NCBI RefSeq assembly: GCF_946478805.1
Contig: NZ_CAMLDC010000001.1
Span: 124,001-188,000, forward strand
Source: an uncultured Fluviicola sp.
GTDB taxonomy: Bacteria > Bacteroidota > Bacteroidia > Flavobacteriales > Crocinitomicaceae
Direction: 5' to 3'
DNA length: 64,000 nucleotides
The position numbers and the translations under genes are program-made. Below are positions 47,586 through 57,243 of the stretch, in pieces (position 1 is the first letter of the stretch; each line of letters begins with the position of its first letter). The notes below the pieces were generated by a model. That model was not told the origin of the DNA, did no database searches, and saw only the letters and a list, made by a program, of their open reading frames with translations.

Positions 47586-49067
47586 ATGATTCATTTCAAG
47601 TCGATGTTGCGCATTTTTTTTATCGGATTCCTATCTTTTTTTCCGGGAAATTTCAGTTTTTCCCAGAACTCGATTCAAACGGCAATAGACGCATTTTCTT
47701 CGAATGCCTATTTTTCGAATGCGTCTATCAGTTTCATGGCAATGGATTGTGCTACCGGACAGGCTGTTGCATCAAAAAATCCTACGCTCGCATTGTCACC
47801 GGCGTCCACAACCAAATTATTTGCCACTGCTACCGCTTTTCAGTTGTTAGGAAAGAACTATGCTCCCCAAACACGCATCTACCTGGATGGCGAACTTTCC
47901 AAAGACGGGGTTTTGAATGGGAATTTGTGGATCCGTGGTGGTGGCGATGTTGCTCTCGGAAGTCGTTATTACAACGGAGAAGGCAGGGAGGATGAGTTTA
48001 TGGAAAAATGGGTAGATACGCTTGTCAAATTAGGAATCAGGAAGATCAACGGGGCGATTGTAGCCGACGGTTCGGAGTTTGGATATGAAGGTGCGCCCGA
48101 CGGTTGGAATTGGGGAGATATGGGAAATTATTATGGAGCCGGTGCTTCCGGATTGCCTATTTACGATAATATGCTGCGCTATCATTTCCAGACCGGGGCA
48201 AAAAGCGGAACGAAAACTACCTTTTTGGGAACAACTCCTTCCATTGAGAGCTTGAAATATGCCAATTACATCCAAACAGGAGGTTCGGGAGATAACTCCT
48301 ATATCTACGGAGCGCCTTATTCCATGGACCGGTTCGGAACAGGTACCTTGGGAGCCGGGTTGGGAAAATTCACGGTGAAAGGAAGTTTGCCGGATCCGGA
48401 GCTCTCTTTTTCACAGGAATTTACGCGGGTTTTGAAATCGAAAGGAATTGAGGTGAAGGAAACGGCACTTGCAGCACGAAATTTAAGCCTTTCTTCAGCA
48501 ACCACAAGATATGCAACCATGAAGTTGTTTTTCACCTACAAAGGGAAAACACTGGGCTCCATTGCCTGGTGGACCAATATGAAATCCGTGAATCTGTTTG
48601 CGGAAGAAGTCTTGTGCTGGATCGGTTACGGAACATCCGGAAATGGTTCCATCGACAACAGCATTGCCAGAATGATGGGTTATTGGTCAGGCAAAATCAA
48701 TACCATCGGGCTTTACATCACAGATGGGTCGGGCCTTTCAAGAAGCAATGCCATTTCTGCAAGTCATTTTTGCGAGATGTTGAAGTACATGACAACTGCC
48801 AAAGAGTTTGATGCGTTTTACGGAACCTTGCCCGTTGCCGGAGTTTCAGGAACTCTTTCTTCCGTTTGTAAAAATCAGCCGGGTGAAGGAAAGATCCATG
48901 CAAAGAGTGGGACCATGAAGCGGATCAAGGCCTATTCCGGGTATGCGGAAACAAAATCCGGGAAACGAATTTGCTTTTCGCTGATCATCAATAATTTCAA
49001 CTGCTCATCCGAGTATACCGTAGAGCAGATGGAAAAGGTCTTCAATGCGATTGTTTTATCGGAATAA
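47586..49067 (+). CDS. dacB: D-alanyl-D-alanine carboxypeptidase/endopeptidase (PBP4 family)
   Basis: This periplasmic peptidase S13 trims or hydrolyses peptidoglycan cross-links. From the ATG at 47586 it has 493 residues with a signal peptide (about 1-28, ending FSFS). The three active-site motifs are present: S-x-x-K as SPASTTKLFATA, S-x-N in MKSVNLFAEEVL, and K-S-G as HAKSGTMK. The large insertion between the first two motifs is typical of PBP4. A longer frame starting at a GTG upstream is rejected because it would precede the signal peptide with polar residues. Confidence 0.93.
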   Translation: MIHFKSMLRIFFIGFLSFFPGNFSFSQNSIQTAIDAFSSNAYFSNASISFMAMDCATGQAVASKNPTLALSPASTTKLFATATAFQLLGKNYAPQTRIYLDGELSKDGVLNGNLWIRGGGDVALGSRYYNGEGREDEFMEKWVDTLVKLGIRKINGAIVADGSEFGYEGAPDGWNWGDMGNYYGAGASGLPIYDNMLRYHFQTGAKSGTKTTFLGTTPSIESLKYANYIQTGGSGDNSYIYGAPYSMDRFGTGTLGAGLGKFTVKGSLPDPELSFSQEFTRVLKSKGIEVKETALAARNLSLSSATTRYATMKLFFTYKGKTLGSIAWWTNMKSVNLFAEEVLCWIGYGTSGNGSIDNSIARMMGYWSGKINTIGLYITDGSGLSRSNAISASHFCEMLKYMTTAKEFDAFYGTLPVAGVSGTLSSVCKNQPGEGKIHAKSGTMKRIKAYSGYAETKSGKRICFSLIINNFNCSSEYTVEQMEKVFNAIVLSE

Positions 49068-49151
49068 TCTTTCTTCCCTCTTTGAAGTGGGATAAAGGAA
49101 GGTAAAGAACTACAATTCTAAAATTGCTTTTCTTCAATTCAGTGCTTTTAT

Positions 49152-49159
49152 TAACTTTG
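49152..49159 (+). promoter_or_regulatory. -7 promoter box of the nucleotide-sugar genes
   Basis: TAACTTTG matches TAnnTTTG and lies 42 bases before the GTG start of the aminotransferase. It would drive the aminotransferase-ugd-decarboxylase run. Confidence 0.5.
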
Positions 49160-49201
49160 TGGGAATAGACTATTTTAAGTAATCTCCATAGATTTAAGCA
49201 C

Positions 49202-50335
49202 GTGAAAAAAATTCAAATGGTTGACTTGGCCACTCAGTACCAAGCAATAAAAACGGATATCGATTCAGCTATTCAGGAAGTTTTGGATTCAGCGATTTTT
49301 ATTGGTGGACCGGTGGTTCAGCGTTTTCAGAAATCATTGGAAACGTATTTGGATGTGAAGCACGTAATTCCGTGTGCCAATGGAACGGATGCCTTGCAGA
49401 TTGCCATGATGGCTTTGGGATTGAAAGCAGGTGACGAGGTCATTACCCCTTCGTTCACTTACATTGCTACAACAGAAGTGATCGCCTTATTGGGATTAAC
49501 TCCGGTATTTGTCGATGTGGACCCGAAGACATTCTGCATGGATCCTTCGAAAATTGAGGCTGCAATCACTTCGAAAACAAAAGCGATCGTTCCGGTTCAT
49601 TTATACGGACAGGCATCGGATATGGATGCGATCATGAAGATTGCGAAAAAACATAACTTGTTTGTTGTCGAAGACAATGCCCAAGGAATCGGTTCCGATT
49701 ATTATTTGGAATCGGGTGAAACTAAGAAGTTGGGTACAATTGGGGATATTGGCTGCACAAGCTTTTTTCCATCAAAGAATCTGGGTTGTTATGGTGACGG
49801 TGGTGCAATTTTCACAAACAATGATGCATTGGCAGAGCAATTGAGAATGGTTGCAAACCATGGTCAGAAAGTGAAATACCAACACGATGTGGTCGGCTGC
49901 AATTCCCGATTAGATGCGATGCAGGCAGCGATTCTGAACGTCAAACTCCCGAAATTGGATGAATACATTGCTGCGCGGATCAAAGTGGCGGATTTCTACG
50001 ACCAGGCGCTTGGAACATCTGAAAAAATAGAAACCCCAACCAGGGATGGAAAGTCAAAACATGTATTTCACCAATATACCGTTCAATTGAAAGGTGTTGA
50101 CAGGGATGCATTGCAAGCGTATCTGGCATCAAAAGACATTCCGTCGATGATTTATTATCCCGCTCCGGCACATAAACAAGGAATGTTCAAATCATTCAAC
50201 TTGGGAGATTTGGATCTGCCGGTGACGGAAGCATTGACGAAATGCGTGATTTCATTCCCTATTCATACAGAAATGACAGAAGAGCAACAAACCCTTATTT
50301 GTTCTGAGATCCTGAACTTCTTAAACGCTAACTAG
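49202..50335 (+). CDS. DegT/DnrJ/EryC1 aminotransferase, WbpE-like
   Basis: This PLP-dependent sugar aminotransferase probably converts a UDP-3-keto-GlcNAc-uronate to its 3-amino form, as WbpE does. The start is GTG (49202), giving the usual opening KKIQMVDLATQYQAIK in 377 residues. The PLP lysine lies in FFPSKNLGCYGDGGA, and VVEDNAQGIGS carries the ring-stacking part. It lies 3 bases upstream of ugd. The WbpE role is inferred from the WbpD-, WbpB- and WbpA-like genes further along the strand; other amino sugars are possible. Confidence 0.88.
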   Translation: MKKIQMVDLATQYQAIKTDIDSAIQEVLDSAIFIGGPVVQRFQKSLETYLDVKHVIPCANGTDALQIAMMALGLKAGDEVITPSFTYIATTEVIALLGLTPVFVDVDPKTFCMDPSKIEAAITSKTKAIVPVHLYGQASDMDAIMKIAKKHNLFVVEDNAQGIGSDYYLESGETKKLGTIGDIGCTSFFPSKNLGCYGDGGAIFTNNDALAEQLRMVANHGQKVKYQHDVVGCNSRLDAMQAAILNVKLPKLDEYIAARIKVADFYDQALGTSEKIETPTRDGKSKHVFHQYTVQLKGVDRDALQAYLASKDIPSMIYYPAPAHKQGMFKSFNLGDLDLPVTEALTKCVISFPIHTEMTEEQQTLICSEILNFLNAN

Positions 50336-50338
50336 AAC

Positions 50339-51655
50339 ATGAAAAAAATTGCTGTTGTTGGAACCGGTTATGTCGGTTTGGTAACCGGGACCTGTTTTGC
50401 TGAAACGGGAAATCAAGTGATCTGCGTAGATATTGATAGTAAAAAAGTGGAACGCATGCGCAATGGAGAAGTTCCTATTTACGAACCGCACCTGGATGTG
50501 CTTTTTGAACGGAATATCAAAGCGAACCGCTTGTCTTTCACCACGAACCTGGAAGAAGGGATCCGGGATGCGGAAATTATCTTTTTGGCTTTACCGACTC
50601 CTCCGGGAGAAGATGGTTCGGCCGATTTGAGGTACATTCTGGGTGTTGCAGACGATTTGGGTAAATTATTGAAAGATTACAAAGTTATTGTAGATAAAAG
50701 TACTGTTCCGGTAGGGACGGCTGAAAAAGTTCATGCTGCCATTGCAAAAAATGCGACGGTGGACTTTGATGTTGTTTCCAACCCGGAGTTCCTGAGAGAG
50801 GGATATGCCGTGGACGATTTCATGAAACCAGATCGCGTGGTTTTGGGAACTTCTTCCGAACGTGCGGAACGCATCATGGAACAATTATACAAACCATTTG
50901 TCCGCCAGGGAAACCCGATTATTTTCATGGATGAAAAATCCGCAGAGTTAACCAAATATGCTGCAAATGCATTTTTGGCTACCAAAATCACTTTTATGAA
51001 TGAAATCGCGAATTTCTGTGAATTGGTGGGTGCAGATGTGGATAAGGTGCGCATCGGGATCGGTTCGGACGAACGGATCGGTAAACGCTTCCTATTCCCG
51101 GGTATCGGTTACGGAGGTTCGTGTTTCCCGAAAGACGTTCATGCATTATACAATTCGGGAGCGGAAAACCAATTTTCATTTGAGATCTTGAAGGCTGTGA
51201 TGGCTGTCAATGAATCCCAAAAAACCGTTCTTTTCCCGAAAATGCAGAATTTTTTCAGAGGAGACCTAGCCGGAAAAAAAATTGCCTTGTGGGGCTTGGC
51301 TTTCAAACCCGACACGGACGATATTCGTGAAGCACCGGCATTGTATATGATTGACGAACTAACCAAAGCAGGAGCCATTGTGACCGCATATGATCCGGAA
51401 GCGATGGAAAATGTAAAAGCACTCGTTGGAACCAGGATTTCCTTTGTGGAGAATGAATACGATGCCTTGAAAGATGCAGATGCCCTGTTGATCTGTACGG
51501 AATGGGGCGTATTCCGTAATCCGGATTTCGACAAAATGAAGTCTTTGATGAAAGATTCCGTTATCTTCGATGGAAGAAATCTATTCGAGGTTTCCGAAAT
51601 GAATAACAAGGGCTTCTATTATAGCTCGATTGGTAGATCCGTAGTATCGAAATAA
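50339..51655 (+). CDS. ugd: UDP-glucose 6-dehydrogenase
   Basis: Ugd oxidises UDP-glucose to UDP-glucuronate with two NAD. The 438 residues have the N-terminal Rossmann motif [17 protein letters not shown], the central helix block [20 protein letters not shown], the catalytic cysteine in [16 protein letters not shown], and the C-terminal domain with [18 protein letters not shown]. Its product is the substrate of the next gene, 1 base downstream. Confidence 0.95.
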   Translation: MKKIAVVGTGYVGLVTGTCFAETGNQVICVDIDSKKVERMRNGEVPIYEPHLDVLFERNIKANRLSFTTNLEEGIRDAEIIFLALPTPPGEDGSADLRYILGVADDLGKLLKDYKVIVDKSTVPVGTAEKVHAAIAKNATVDFDVVSNPEFLREGYAVDDFMKPDRVVLGTSSERAERIMEQLYKPFVRQGNPIIFMDEKSAELTKYAANAFLATKITFMNEIANFCELVGADVDKVRIGIGSDERIGKRFLFPGIGYGGSCFPKDVHALYNSGAENQFSFEILKAVMAVNESQKTVLFPKMQNFFRGDLAGKKIALWGLAFKPDTDDIREAPALYMIDELTKAGAIVTAYDPEAMENVKALVGTRISFVENEYDALKDADALLICTEWGVFRNPDFDKMKSLMKDSVIFDGRNLFEVSEMNNKGFYYSSIGRSVVSK

Positions 51656-51656
51656 G

Positions 51657-52655
51657 ATGAGTACAAGCAGAAAACGCATATTGATTACCGGTGCAGCCGG
51701 ATTTTTAGGTTCTCATTTGTGTGACCGTTTCATCAAGGACGATTACCATGTGATTGCAATGGATAACCTGATCACAGGTCGTTTAAAAAACATCGAACAC
51801 TTATTCCAATTGGAAAACTTCGAGTTTTATAACCACGATGTGAGCAAGTTTATTCATGTTTCCGGTGAATTGGATTACATCCTGCATTTCGCATCGCCGG
51901 CAAGCCCGATAGATTACCTGAAAATCCCGATCCAGACATTGAAAGTAGGATCCCTGGGAGTTCACAATTGTTTGGGATTGGCGCGTGTGAAGAATGCACG
52001 CATATTGATTGCAAGTACATCCGAGATTTATGGTGACCCGACGGTTCATCCGCAAACAGAAGAATATTGGGGAAATGTGAATCCCGTTGGACCAAGAGGT
52101 GTTTACGACGAAGCGAAACGTTTCCAGGAAGCAATCACCATGGCGTATCATACATTTCATGGACTTGAAACACGGATTGTTCGCATCTTCAATACGTACG
52201 GACCGCGTATGCGCTTGAACGACGGGCGCGTATTACCTGCATTTATCGGACAGGCGTTGCGAGGGGAAGACCTGACCGTATTCGGAGACGGCTCCCAGAC
52301 ACGTTCATTCTGTTATGTGGATGATTTGGTGGAAGGGATTGTCCGTTTGTTGCATAGCGATTGTTCGGATCCGATCAACATTGGAAACCCGGATGAGATC
52401 ACCATCAGCCAATTTGCGGAAGAGATCATCAAATTGACAGGAACAAGCCAAAAAGTCATTTACAAGGACCTGCCTGTCGACGACCCGAAACAACGTCAGC
52501 CGGATATCACAAAAGCACGAAAATTGCTTGGTTGGGAACCCAAAATTGACCGGGCGGAAGGGTTGAAACGGACGTACGCTTATTTTAAAAGTTTAACCAA
52601 GGAAGAATTGTACCAATCGGATCATATCGATTTTGAGAAGTACATCGTTAGATAA
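51657..52655 (+). CDS. UDP-glucuronate decarboxylase (UDP-xylose synthase)
   Basis: This extended short-chain dehydrogenase decarboxylates UDP-glucuronate to UDP-xylose. The 332 residues show [16 protein letters not shown] for NAD binding, the serine in [10 protein letters not shown], the catalytic [10 protein letters not shown], and [10 protein letters not shown], all in the UXS pattern. It follows ugd by 1 base, so glucuronate production and decarboxylation are coupled. Xylose-containing glycan is the expected product, which I cannot confirm. Confidence 0.93.
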   Translation: MSTSRKRILITGAAGFLGSHLCDRFIKDDYHVIAMDNLITGRLKNIEHLFQLENFEFYNHDVSKFIHVSGELDYILHFASPASPIDYLKIPIQTLKVGSLGVHNCLGLARVKNARILIASTSEIYGDPTVHPQTEEYWGNVNPVGPRGVYDEAKRFQEAITMAYHTFHGLETRIVRIFNTYGPRMRLNDGRVLPAFIGQALRGEDLTVFGDGSQTRSFCYVDDLVEGIVRLLHSDCSDPINIGNPDEITISQFAEEIIKLTGTSQKVIYKDLPVDDPKQRQPDITKARKLLGWEPKIDRAEGLKRTYAYFKSLTKEELYQSDHIDFEKYIVR

Positions 52656-52667
52656 TTACTAATTGAA

Positions 52668-52740
52668 GACTTAAGACCAAAGACTTAAGACCAAAGACAA
52701 ATGTTGTTTAAAGTCTGTTGTCTTCGGTCTGTTGTCTTTT
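52668..52740. repeat. AGAC-type tandem and inverted repeat
   Basis: Two tandem copies of a 14-base unit, GACTTAAGACCAAA (52668-52695), are followed by an imperfect inverted copy of the same AAGACnnnAGACC pattern at 52711-52740. The element fills the space between the decarboxylase and the acetyltransferase genes. Confidence 0.65.
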
Positions 52741-52757
52741 CACTTTTCAATTTATAT

Positions 52758-53327
52758 ATGGATTATTTTGCACACGAAACAGCTATAGTTGATGCCGGCT
52801 GTATTATTGGTGAAGGAACCAAGATCTGGCATTTTTCGCATATCATGCCCAATTGCACAATCGGTGAAAAATGCAATATCGGGCAGAATGTGGTGGTTTC
52901 TCCGGAAGTCATTCTAGGGAACAATGTCAAGATTCAGAATAACGTTTCTATCTACACGGGTGTGATCTGCGAAGACGATGTGTTCTTAGGTCCGTCGATG
53001 GTTTTCACCAATGTGATGAATCCGCGTTCGGCTGTAAATCGAAGAGACCAATATTCGAAAACCGTTGTGCGTAAAGGCGCTTCCATCGGGGCAAATGCAA
53101 CAATCGTTTGTGGAAACGATATCGGTGAATACGCCTTCATAGGCGCAGGATCCGTTGTCACAAAAGAAGTTCCTGCCTATGCATTGGTGGTAGGAAATCC
53201 GGCAAGACAAATCGGCTGGATGAGCGCTTTCGGTCACCGCCTGACCTTTGATGAAAAAGGGTTTGCGGTTTGTCCGGAGAGCAATGAAAAATACCAGTTG
53301 GTTGAGAATCGGGTGAAGGTGGTTTGA
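52758..53327 (+). CDS. WbpD-like sugar N-acetyltransferase (left-handed beta helix)
   Basis: This hexapeptide-repeat acetyltransferase probably acetylates the 3-amino group of UDP-GlcNAc(3NH2)A, giving the diacetamido uronate. The ATG at 52758 starts [14 protein letters not shown]. Turns of the beta helix run from residue 5 to about 150, including [22 protein letters not shown] and [20 protein letters not shown], then a short C-terminal helix region. The 189 residues match the WbpD length. The 19 in-frame codons upstream are repeat-derived and not counted. Confidence 0.88.
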   Translation: MDYFAHETAIVDAGCIIGEGTKIWHFSHIMPNCTIGEKCNIGQNVVVSPEVILGNNVKIQNNVSIYTGVICEDDVFLGPSMVFTNVMNPRSAVNRRDQYSKTVVRKGASIGANATIVCGNDIGEYAFIGAGSVVTKEVPAYALVVGNPARQIGWMSAFGHRLTFDEKGFAVCPESNEKYQLVENRVKVV

Positions 53328-53388
53328 CCAGCTTGTACATCATTTTACCACTGATCTCGAATTATCGAGACAAGTTGCACAGATATAG

Positions 53389-53420
53389 AAGTCGCCTACC
53401 GGTCGACTTTTATTATTTCA
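53389..53420 (+). terminator. Hairpin terminator after the acetyltransferase gene
   Basis: AAGTCG (53389-53394) pairs with CGACTT (53404-53409), with an inner CC/GG, followed by TTTATTATTT. It closes the plus-strand sugar run before the minus-strand island. Confidence 0.55.
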
Positions 53421-53544
53421 TTCATCCTGCCCATTGGAGATTAATACAGAATTGCTATTCTAAACAGATCATCTCAGCAAGAATGAAAACACTGCTTCGT
53501 GTGATACAGGTCTAAACAGATTGAAATAATTATCTAAGCTGTTG

Positions 53545-54600
53545 TTATCTTAATAAGTTTGCATGCCCGGTCAAGACCTTCTTCTCGGTTGTATTTTCCG
53601 CTTTGTATTGCAGTTTCCAACCGAAAACTCCTTCTTTTGCAGGTGAACCGTTGTAAGTCCCGTCCCAACCAATTTCTGAGTCTAAAGAAGTAAAAACAGT
53701 TTCTCCCCAACGATCATAGACTTCAAACCGATATTCCTGTGGATCATACCCGCAGACAAAAACCGGGTTGAAGATATTGTTGTGTTCGTCTCCGTTTGGT
53801 GTAAAGGTGTTGGGAACGTAGTAGATGATTTCATCTTCAGCGAGGTTTAATTGCAGGTTATCCCAAAAGATATAGGACATTCCTCCGTCTAGATCCTGCG
53901 GTTGAAGATCATAATTACAGGAGCCTCCAAGCATGACTGAATAAATATCCTCTTTCGGTGTAAAGAAAAGATAAACGGTACTCCAGGTCTTTTGCATGGA
54001 ATAACTGATCTTTCCAACTTCTTTCCATCCAAAACTTTCAGGACACCCGGTTGTTTGAACAGGGAATGGATCACAGTCTGTTTTTCCGAATAATACTAGG
54101 TCAATCGGAATGGGGGGAGGATCAGTATTTGAAATAGCAAAATAAATGCTCGAAGCCACATTGAATTTTAGTAAATAGGACTGATCCTTAAGTAAAGGTC
54201 CGTTCAGGCAAGTGCCAATATATTCCATCCAATCTGTCTCAAAAATAGTTCCCACACAATTAGTTCCATCCGGAATAGGTAATGGTACCAGACCGGATAT
54301 ATAACCATTAGTAGAGAACAGATCTGTTGTTGCTAAAGTTGCCTGACTCCAATCTTCTGCACAATTTAATTGACTGACCCAATCCGGAATGCAATTAACC
54401 GCTTCAAAAGAAGGATTCGGGATCAGTGAAATCTTGAATGTATCTGCACGAGTACACGGACAATCTTCCACATCATACAAATCAATCAATCGATCACCAT
54501 CATCATCAATGTTATTATTACAAATTTCCTGGCTAAGCGAAGAAAAAGAGTGTAAAACAAGGAATAGAAATAATGTGAGCGAATAATTTAGTTGTTTCAT
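53545..54600 (-). CDS. T9SS type B secreted protein with jelly-roll-like domain
   Basis: This 351-residue secreted protein has a signal peptide (1-23, ending SLSQ), then a short calcium-type motif NNIDDDGDRLIDLYD. A beta-rich domain of about 190 residues starts at SLIPNPSFEAVNC and resembles carbohydrate-binding jelly rolls. The C-terminal type B sorting domain carries VPNTFTPNGDEHNN and YDRWGETVFTS. It has its own promoter box and lies downstream of the lipoprotein array on the same strand. No PorP/SprF gene is adjacent. Ligand unknown. Confidence 0.85.
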   Translation of the reverse strand: MKQLNYSLTLFLFLVLHSFSSLSQEICNNNIDDDGDRLIDLYDVEDCPCTRADTFKISLIPNPSFEAVNCIPDWVSQLNCAEDWSQATLATTDLFSTNGYISGLVPLPIPDGTNCVGTIFETDWMEYIGTCLNGPLLKDQSYLLKFNVASSIYFAISNTDPPPIPIDLVLFGKTDCDPFPVQTTGCPESFGWKEVGKISYSMQKTWSTVYLFFTPKEDIYSVMLGGSCNYDLQPQDLDGGMSYIFWDNLQLNLAEDEIIYYVPNTFTPNGDEHNNIFNPVFVCGYDPQEYRFEVYDRWGETVFTSLDSEIGWDGTYNGSPAKEGVFGWKLQYKAENTTEKKVLTGHANLLR

Positions 54601-54629
54601 TTAGCGACTAGAATTTCAGTAACGGTTTT

Positions 54630-54637
54630 CAAATATA
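54630..54637 (-). promoter_or_regulatory. -7 promoter box of the type B protein gene
   Basis: TATATTTG on the minus strand matches TAnnTTTG, 29 bases before the ATG at 54600. Confidence 0.5.
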
Positions 54638-54680
54638 AAGATTATCCTTAATAATTACACATAAATGTGTAAATCAATAA

Positions 54681-55181
54681 TCAATGCTGTTTTACTGCAA
54701 TTTGCTTGCAATCATAGGCATAGTATGGGGTTACATCTTCGATGTAATAATTAATATTTGTCTTTTGAAAATTCAGACGAATTGTGTCGTTTTTGAAATT
54801 ATTATATTCTTCTGAAATACCTGCACTCAATTTCCACCTTTTAGAGTTGGAATCAAACAAAGTATCATGACCTCCGATTGATATACACATTGGGAAATTC
54901 GCAGGACTTGGATACAATTGTTTTACTGTAAAAGTAAATTCCCCATCAAAATTTTCAAACCTCAATGAATCATTTTGTTCATTTACATGTATCAAATCCA
55001 TCTCATACAAATACACGCCTGTTGTATCATACACCTTGTAATGTCCTGCAATCTTTTCCCATTTTGTTGGCTCGGGTGGAGGTGTTACAGTTGGTGTTTT
55101 CTCTTTGGTGCAAGAAAAAAACAAACCAATCCCGACGATCAACGTCGGGATTAGTGTTAAATATTTTTTGGTGAAACCCAT
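54681..55181 (-). CDS. Tandem lipoprotein paralogue F (sixth, last in operon)
   Basis: This is the last of six paralogues. The 166 residues have a lipoprotein signal (lipobox LFFSC, cysteine at about 24) and a threonine/proline linker. The conserved block KWEKIAGHYKVYDTTGVYLY and FENFDGEFTFTVKQ follow, then a variable middle (LYPSPANFPMCISIGGHD) and the shared end CKQIAVKQH. The leader is nearly identical to copies B, D and E, while the middle is closest to copy C. The beta-rich pattern could be lipocalin-like, but I recognise no named family. It starts 7 bases after copy E. Confidence 0.85.
   Translation of the reverse strand: MGFTKKYLTLIPTLIVGIGLFFSCTKEKTPTVTPPPEPTKWEKIAGHYKVYDTTGVYLYEMDLIHVNEQNDSLRFENFDGEFTFTVKQLYPSPANFPMCISIGGHDTLFDSNSKRWKLSAGISEEYNNFKNDTIRLNFQKTNINYYIEDVTPYYAYDCKQIAVKQH
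55128..55152 (-). repeat. Hairpin inside the signal-peptide coding sequence of copy F
   Basis: AATCCCGACG (55128-55137) and CGTCGGGATT (55143-55152) form a perfect 10-pair stem with a 5-base loop. Copies B, D and E keep the same stem with one change that still allows a G-U pair in RNA. Copies A and C have lost it. Confidence 0.55.
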
Positions 55182-55188
55182 CTCTATA

Positions 55189-55695
55189 TCAGTGCTGTTT
55201 CACCGCAATCTGCTTGCAGTCACAAGAATAATACGGAATAGCATCGGTAATCCAATAAGCTGTATTGTTCATTTTGAAATGCAATCTTATTGTATCATTT
55301 TTCCATTCGTTATCTAAAGCATTTGGCCAGTATTCAACTAATTGCCAAGAATGACTGTCGTTATCAATTGCAGGGTTGTGGGAACCAATTCGAATTAACA
55401 TTTCAGGCCAGTTTGAAAAAAATGATTGATACACCGTCAAATTGAAGTTTCCATCAAAATTTTCAAATCTTAAAGAATCAGTATTTGTCGGATTGTCATG
55501 AATGTAAATGAGATTCATGTCGTGTAAATATACCCCTGTTGTATCATATACCTTGTAATGTCCTGCGATTTTTTCCCATTTAGTGGGTTCCGGTGTAACG
55601 GGTGTTGGTGTCTTCTCCTTTGTGCAGGAAAAAAACAAACCAATCCCGACGATCAACGCCGGGATTAGTGTTAGATATTTTTTGGTGAAACCCAT
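55189..55695 (-). CDS. Tandem lipoprotein paralogue E
   Basis: This 168-residue lipoprotein is copy five of six. It keeps the leader with lipobox LFFSC and the KWEKIAGHYKVYDTTG block. It has the most divergent middle of the set: FNLTVYQSFFSNWPEMLIRI and a WPNALDNEWKN stretch unlike the others. Near the end it has YWITDAIPYYSCDCKQIAV in place of NYYIEDVTPYYACDC. It starts 7 bases after copy D. Function unknown. Confidence 0.85.
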   Translation of the reverse strand: MGFTKKYLTLIPALIVGIGLFFSCTKEKTPTPVTPEPTKWEKIAGHYKVYDTTGVYLHDMNLIYIHDNPTNTDSLRFENFDGNFNLTVYQSFFSNWPEMLIRIGSHNPAIDNDSHSWQLVEYWPNALDNEWKNDTIRLHFKMNNTAYWITDAIPYYSCDCKQIAVKQH

Positions 55696-55702
55696 TTTTA
55701 CA

Positions 55703-56203
55703 TCAATGCTGTTTTACCGCAATTTGTTTACATTCACACGCATAGTAGGGAGTTACATCCTCAATATAATAATTGATGTTTGTTTTTTGAAAGCGTAGCG
55801 GAATGGTATCATTGTTCCAATTGTTGTAATAGGTAAATGTTCCTCCACTTAGTTTCCATCGTTTATTATTAGAATCGTAAAGAGTATCCCATCCTCCAAT
55901 TGCTACATACATTGGGATATTTATAAAGTCTTCCTGTTGAGTCGTAAAAGTAAATTCACCATCAAAATTCTCAAAGCGGATCGAATCTCTATTCGTTGCG
56001 TTATTATGAATATGGACTAAATCCATATCGTACAAATACACGCCTGTTGTGTCATACACTTTGTAATGCCCTGCGATCTTTTCCCATTTTGTAGGTTCGG
56101 GAGTTACGATAGTAGGTGTCTTTTCCTTGGTGCAAGAAAAAAACAGACCAATCCCGACGATCAACGCCGGGATTAGTGTTAGATATTTTTTGGTGAAAAC
56201 CAT
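55703..56203 (-). CDS. Tandem lipoprotein paralogue D
   Basis: Copy four of six, 166 residues. The leader (VFTKKYLTLIPALIVGIG, lipobox LFFSC) is shared with B, E and F. The middle has the TTQQ form, FTFTTQQEDFINIPMYVAI, like copies A and B, and RWKLSGGTFTYYNNW. It ends with YYACECKQIAVKQH; the glutamate in CEC replaces aspartate of the other copies. It starts 7 bases after copy C. No catalytic motif is visible, so a binding or structural role is more likely than an enzymatic one. Confidence 0.85.
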   Translation of the reverse strand: MVFTKKYLTLIPALIVGIGLFFSCTKEKTPTIVTPEPTKWEKIAGHYKVYDTTGVYLYDMDLVHIHNNATNRDSIRFENFDGEFTFTTQQEDFINIPMYVAIGGWDTLYDSNNKRWKLSGGTFTYYNNWNNDTIPLRFQKTNINYYIEDVTPYYACECKQIAVKQH

Positions 56204-56210
56204 TTTTACA

Positions 56211-56717
56211 TCAATGCTGTTTTACCGCAATCTGCTTGCAGTCACAGGTATAGTATGGGGTTACATCTTCGATGTAATAATTGATATTCGTCTTAAGGAA
56301 ACGCAAAGGTAAAGTGTCATTGTTGTAACTATTATAATATTCGTAAGTAGCACCTCCTAATTTCCATCTCTTTGAGTTTAAATCATATAACATCATGTGA
56401 TACCCTAAATCAATATAATTTGGATAATTACTTGGATTTGGACTTGACTGCTTCACTGTAAAAGTAAACTCTCCATCGAAGTTTTCGAAGCGTAATGAAT
56501 CAACTTGGTCATTTACGTGAATATGAACAATACTCATATCATACAAATAAACACCTGTAGTATCGTAGACCTTGTAATGACCATTTACTTTTTCCCAAAG
56601 AGTTGGCTCTGGAACAGTTGGAATTATTGGTTTCTTTTCCTTGGTACAGGAAAAAAACATGCTAACCCCGACAAAGAATGTCGTGATTAGTAGTTGGTAT
56701 TTTTTAATGAAACCCAT
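56211..56717 (-). CDS. Tandem lipoprotein paralogue C
   Basis: Copy three of six, 168 residues. Its leader is divergent (IKKYQLLITTFFVGVSMFF, cysteine next) and the first block reads LWEKVNGHYKVYDTTG instead of KWEKIAGHYKVYDTTG. The middle has the TVKQ form with SSPNPSNYPNYIDLGYHMML, closest to copy F. So the leader and the body point to different relatives, which suggests recombination between copies. It lies 12 bases after copy B, the widest gap in the array. Confidence 0.85.
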   Translation of the reverse strand: MGFIKKYQLLITTFFVGVSMFFSCTKEKKPIIPTVPEPTLWEKVNGHYKVYDTTGVYLYDMSIVHIHVNDQVDSLRFENFDGEFTFTVKQSSPNPSNYPNYIDLGYHMMLYDLNSKRWKLGGATYEYYNSYNNDTLPLRFLKTNINYYIEDVTPYYTCDCKQIAVKQH

Positions 56718-56729
56718 TTCCTTCTAAAA

Positions 56730-57236
56730 TCAATGCTGTTTGACTGCAATTTGCTTACAATCACAGGCGTAATAAGGGGTTAGATCTGAAATGTAATAGT
56801 TGATGTTCGTTTTTTGAAAGCGTAATCGAATCGTATCATTATCAAAGATGTTAAAGTATTCTAGATAAATACCCGACCATAATTTCCATCTTTTTGAATT
56901 TGAATCAAAAAGGGTATCATGACCATCAATAGATACAGCCATTTGAACAGTTAAATTGTCTTCTTGTTGAGTAGTAAAAGTAAATTCACCATCAAAATTT
57001 TCGAAGCGGATCGAATCCCTATTTGTTATATTATTATGACTATGGATCAAATCCATGTCATACAAATAGACTCCCGTTGTGTCGTACACCTTGTAATGTC
57101 CTGCGATCTTTTCCCATTTTGTTGGCTCGGGTGGAGATGTTACAGTTGGTGTTTTCTCTTTGGTGCAAGAAAAAAACAAACCAATCCCGACGATCAACGC
57201 CGGGATTAGTGTTAGATATTTTTTGGTGAAACCCAT
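56730..57236 (-). CDS. Tandem lipoprotein paralogue B
   Basis: Copy two of six, 168 residues. It has the common leader with lipobox LFFSC. The conserved KWEKIAGHYKVYDTTG block is followed by HSHNNITNRDSIRFENFDG and the TTQQ-type middle EDNLTVQMAVSIDGHD. The end NYYISDLTPYYACDC is shared with copy A. It starts 7 bases after copy A. Like its neighbours it is predicted to sit on a membrane facing the periplasm or the outside; which membrane cannot be told. Confidence 0.85.
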   Translation of the reverse strand: MGFTKKYLTLIPALIVGIGLFFSCTKEKTPTVTSPPEPTKWEKIAGHYKVYDTTGVYLYDMDLIHSHNNITNRDSIRFENFDGEFTFTTQQEDNLTVQMAVSIDGHDTLFDSNSKRWKLWSGIYLEYFNIFDNDTIRLRFQKTNINYYISDLTPYYACDCKQIAVKQH

Positions 57237-57243
57237 TTTTGCA

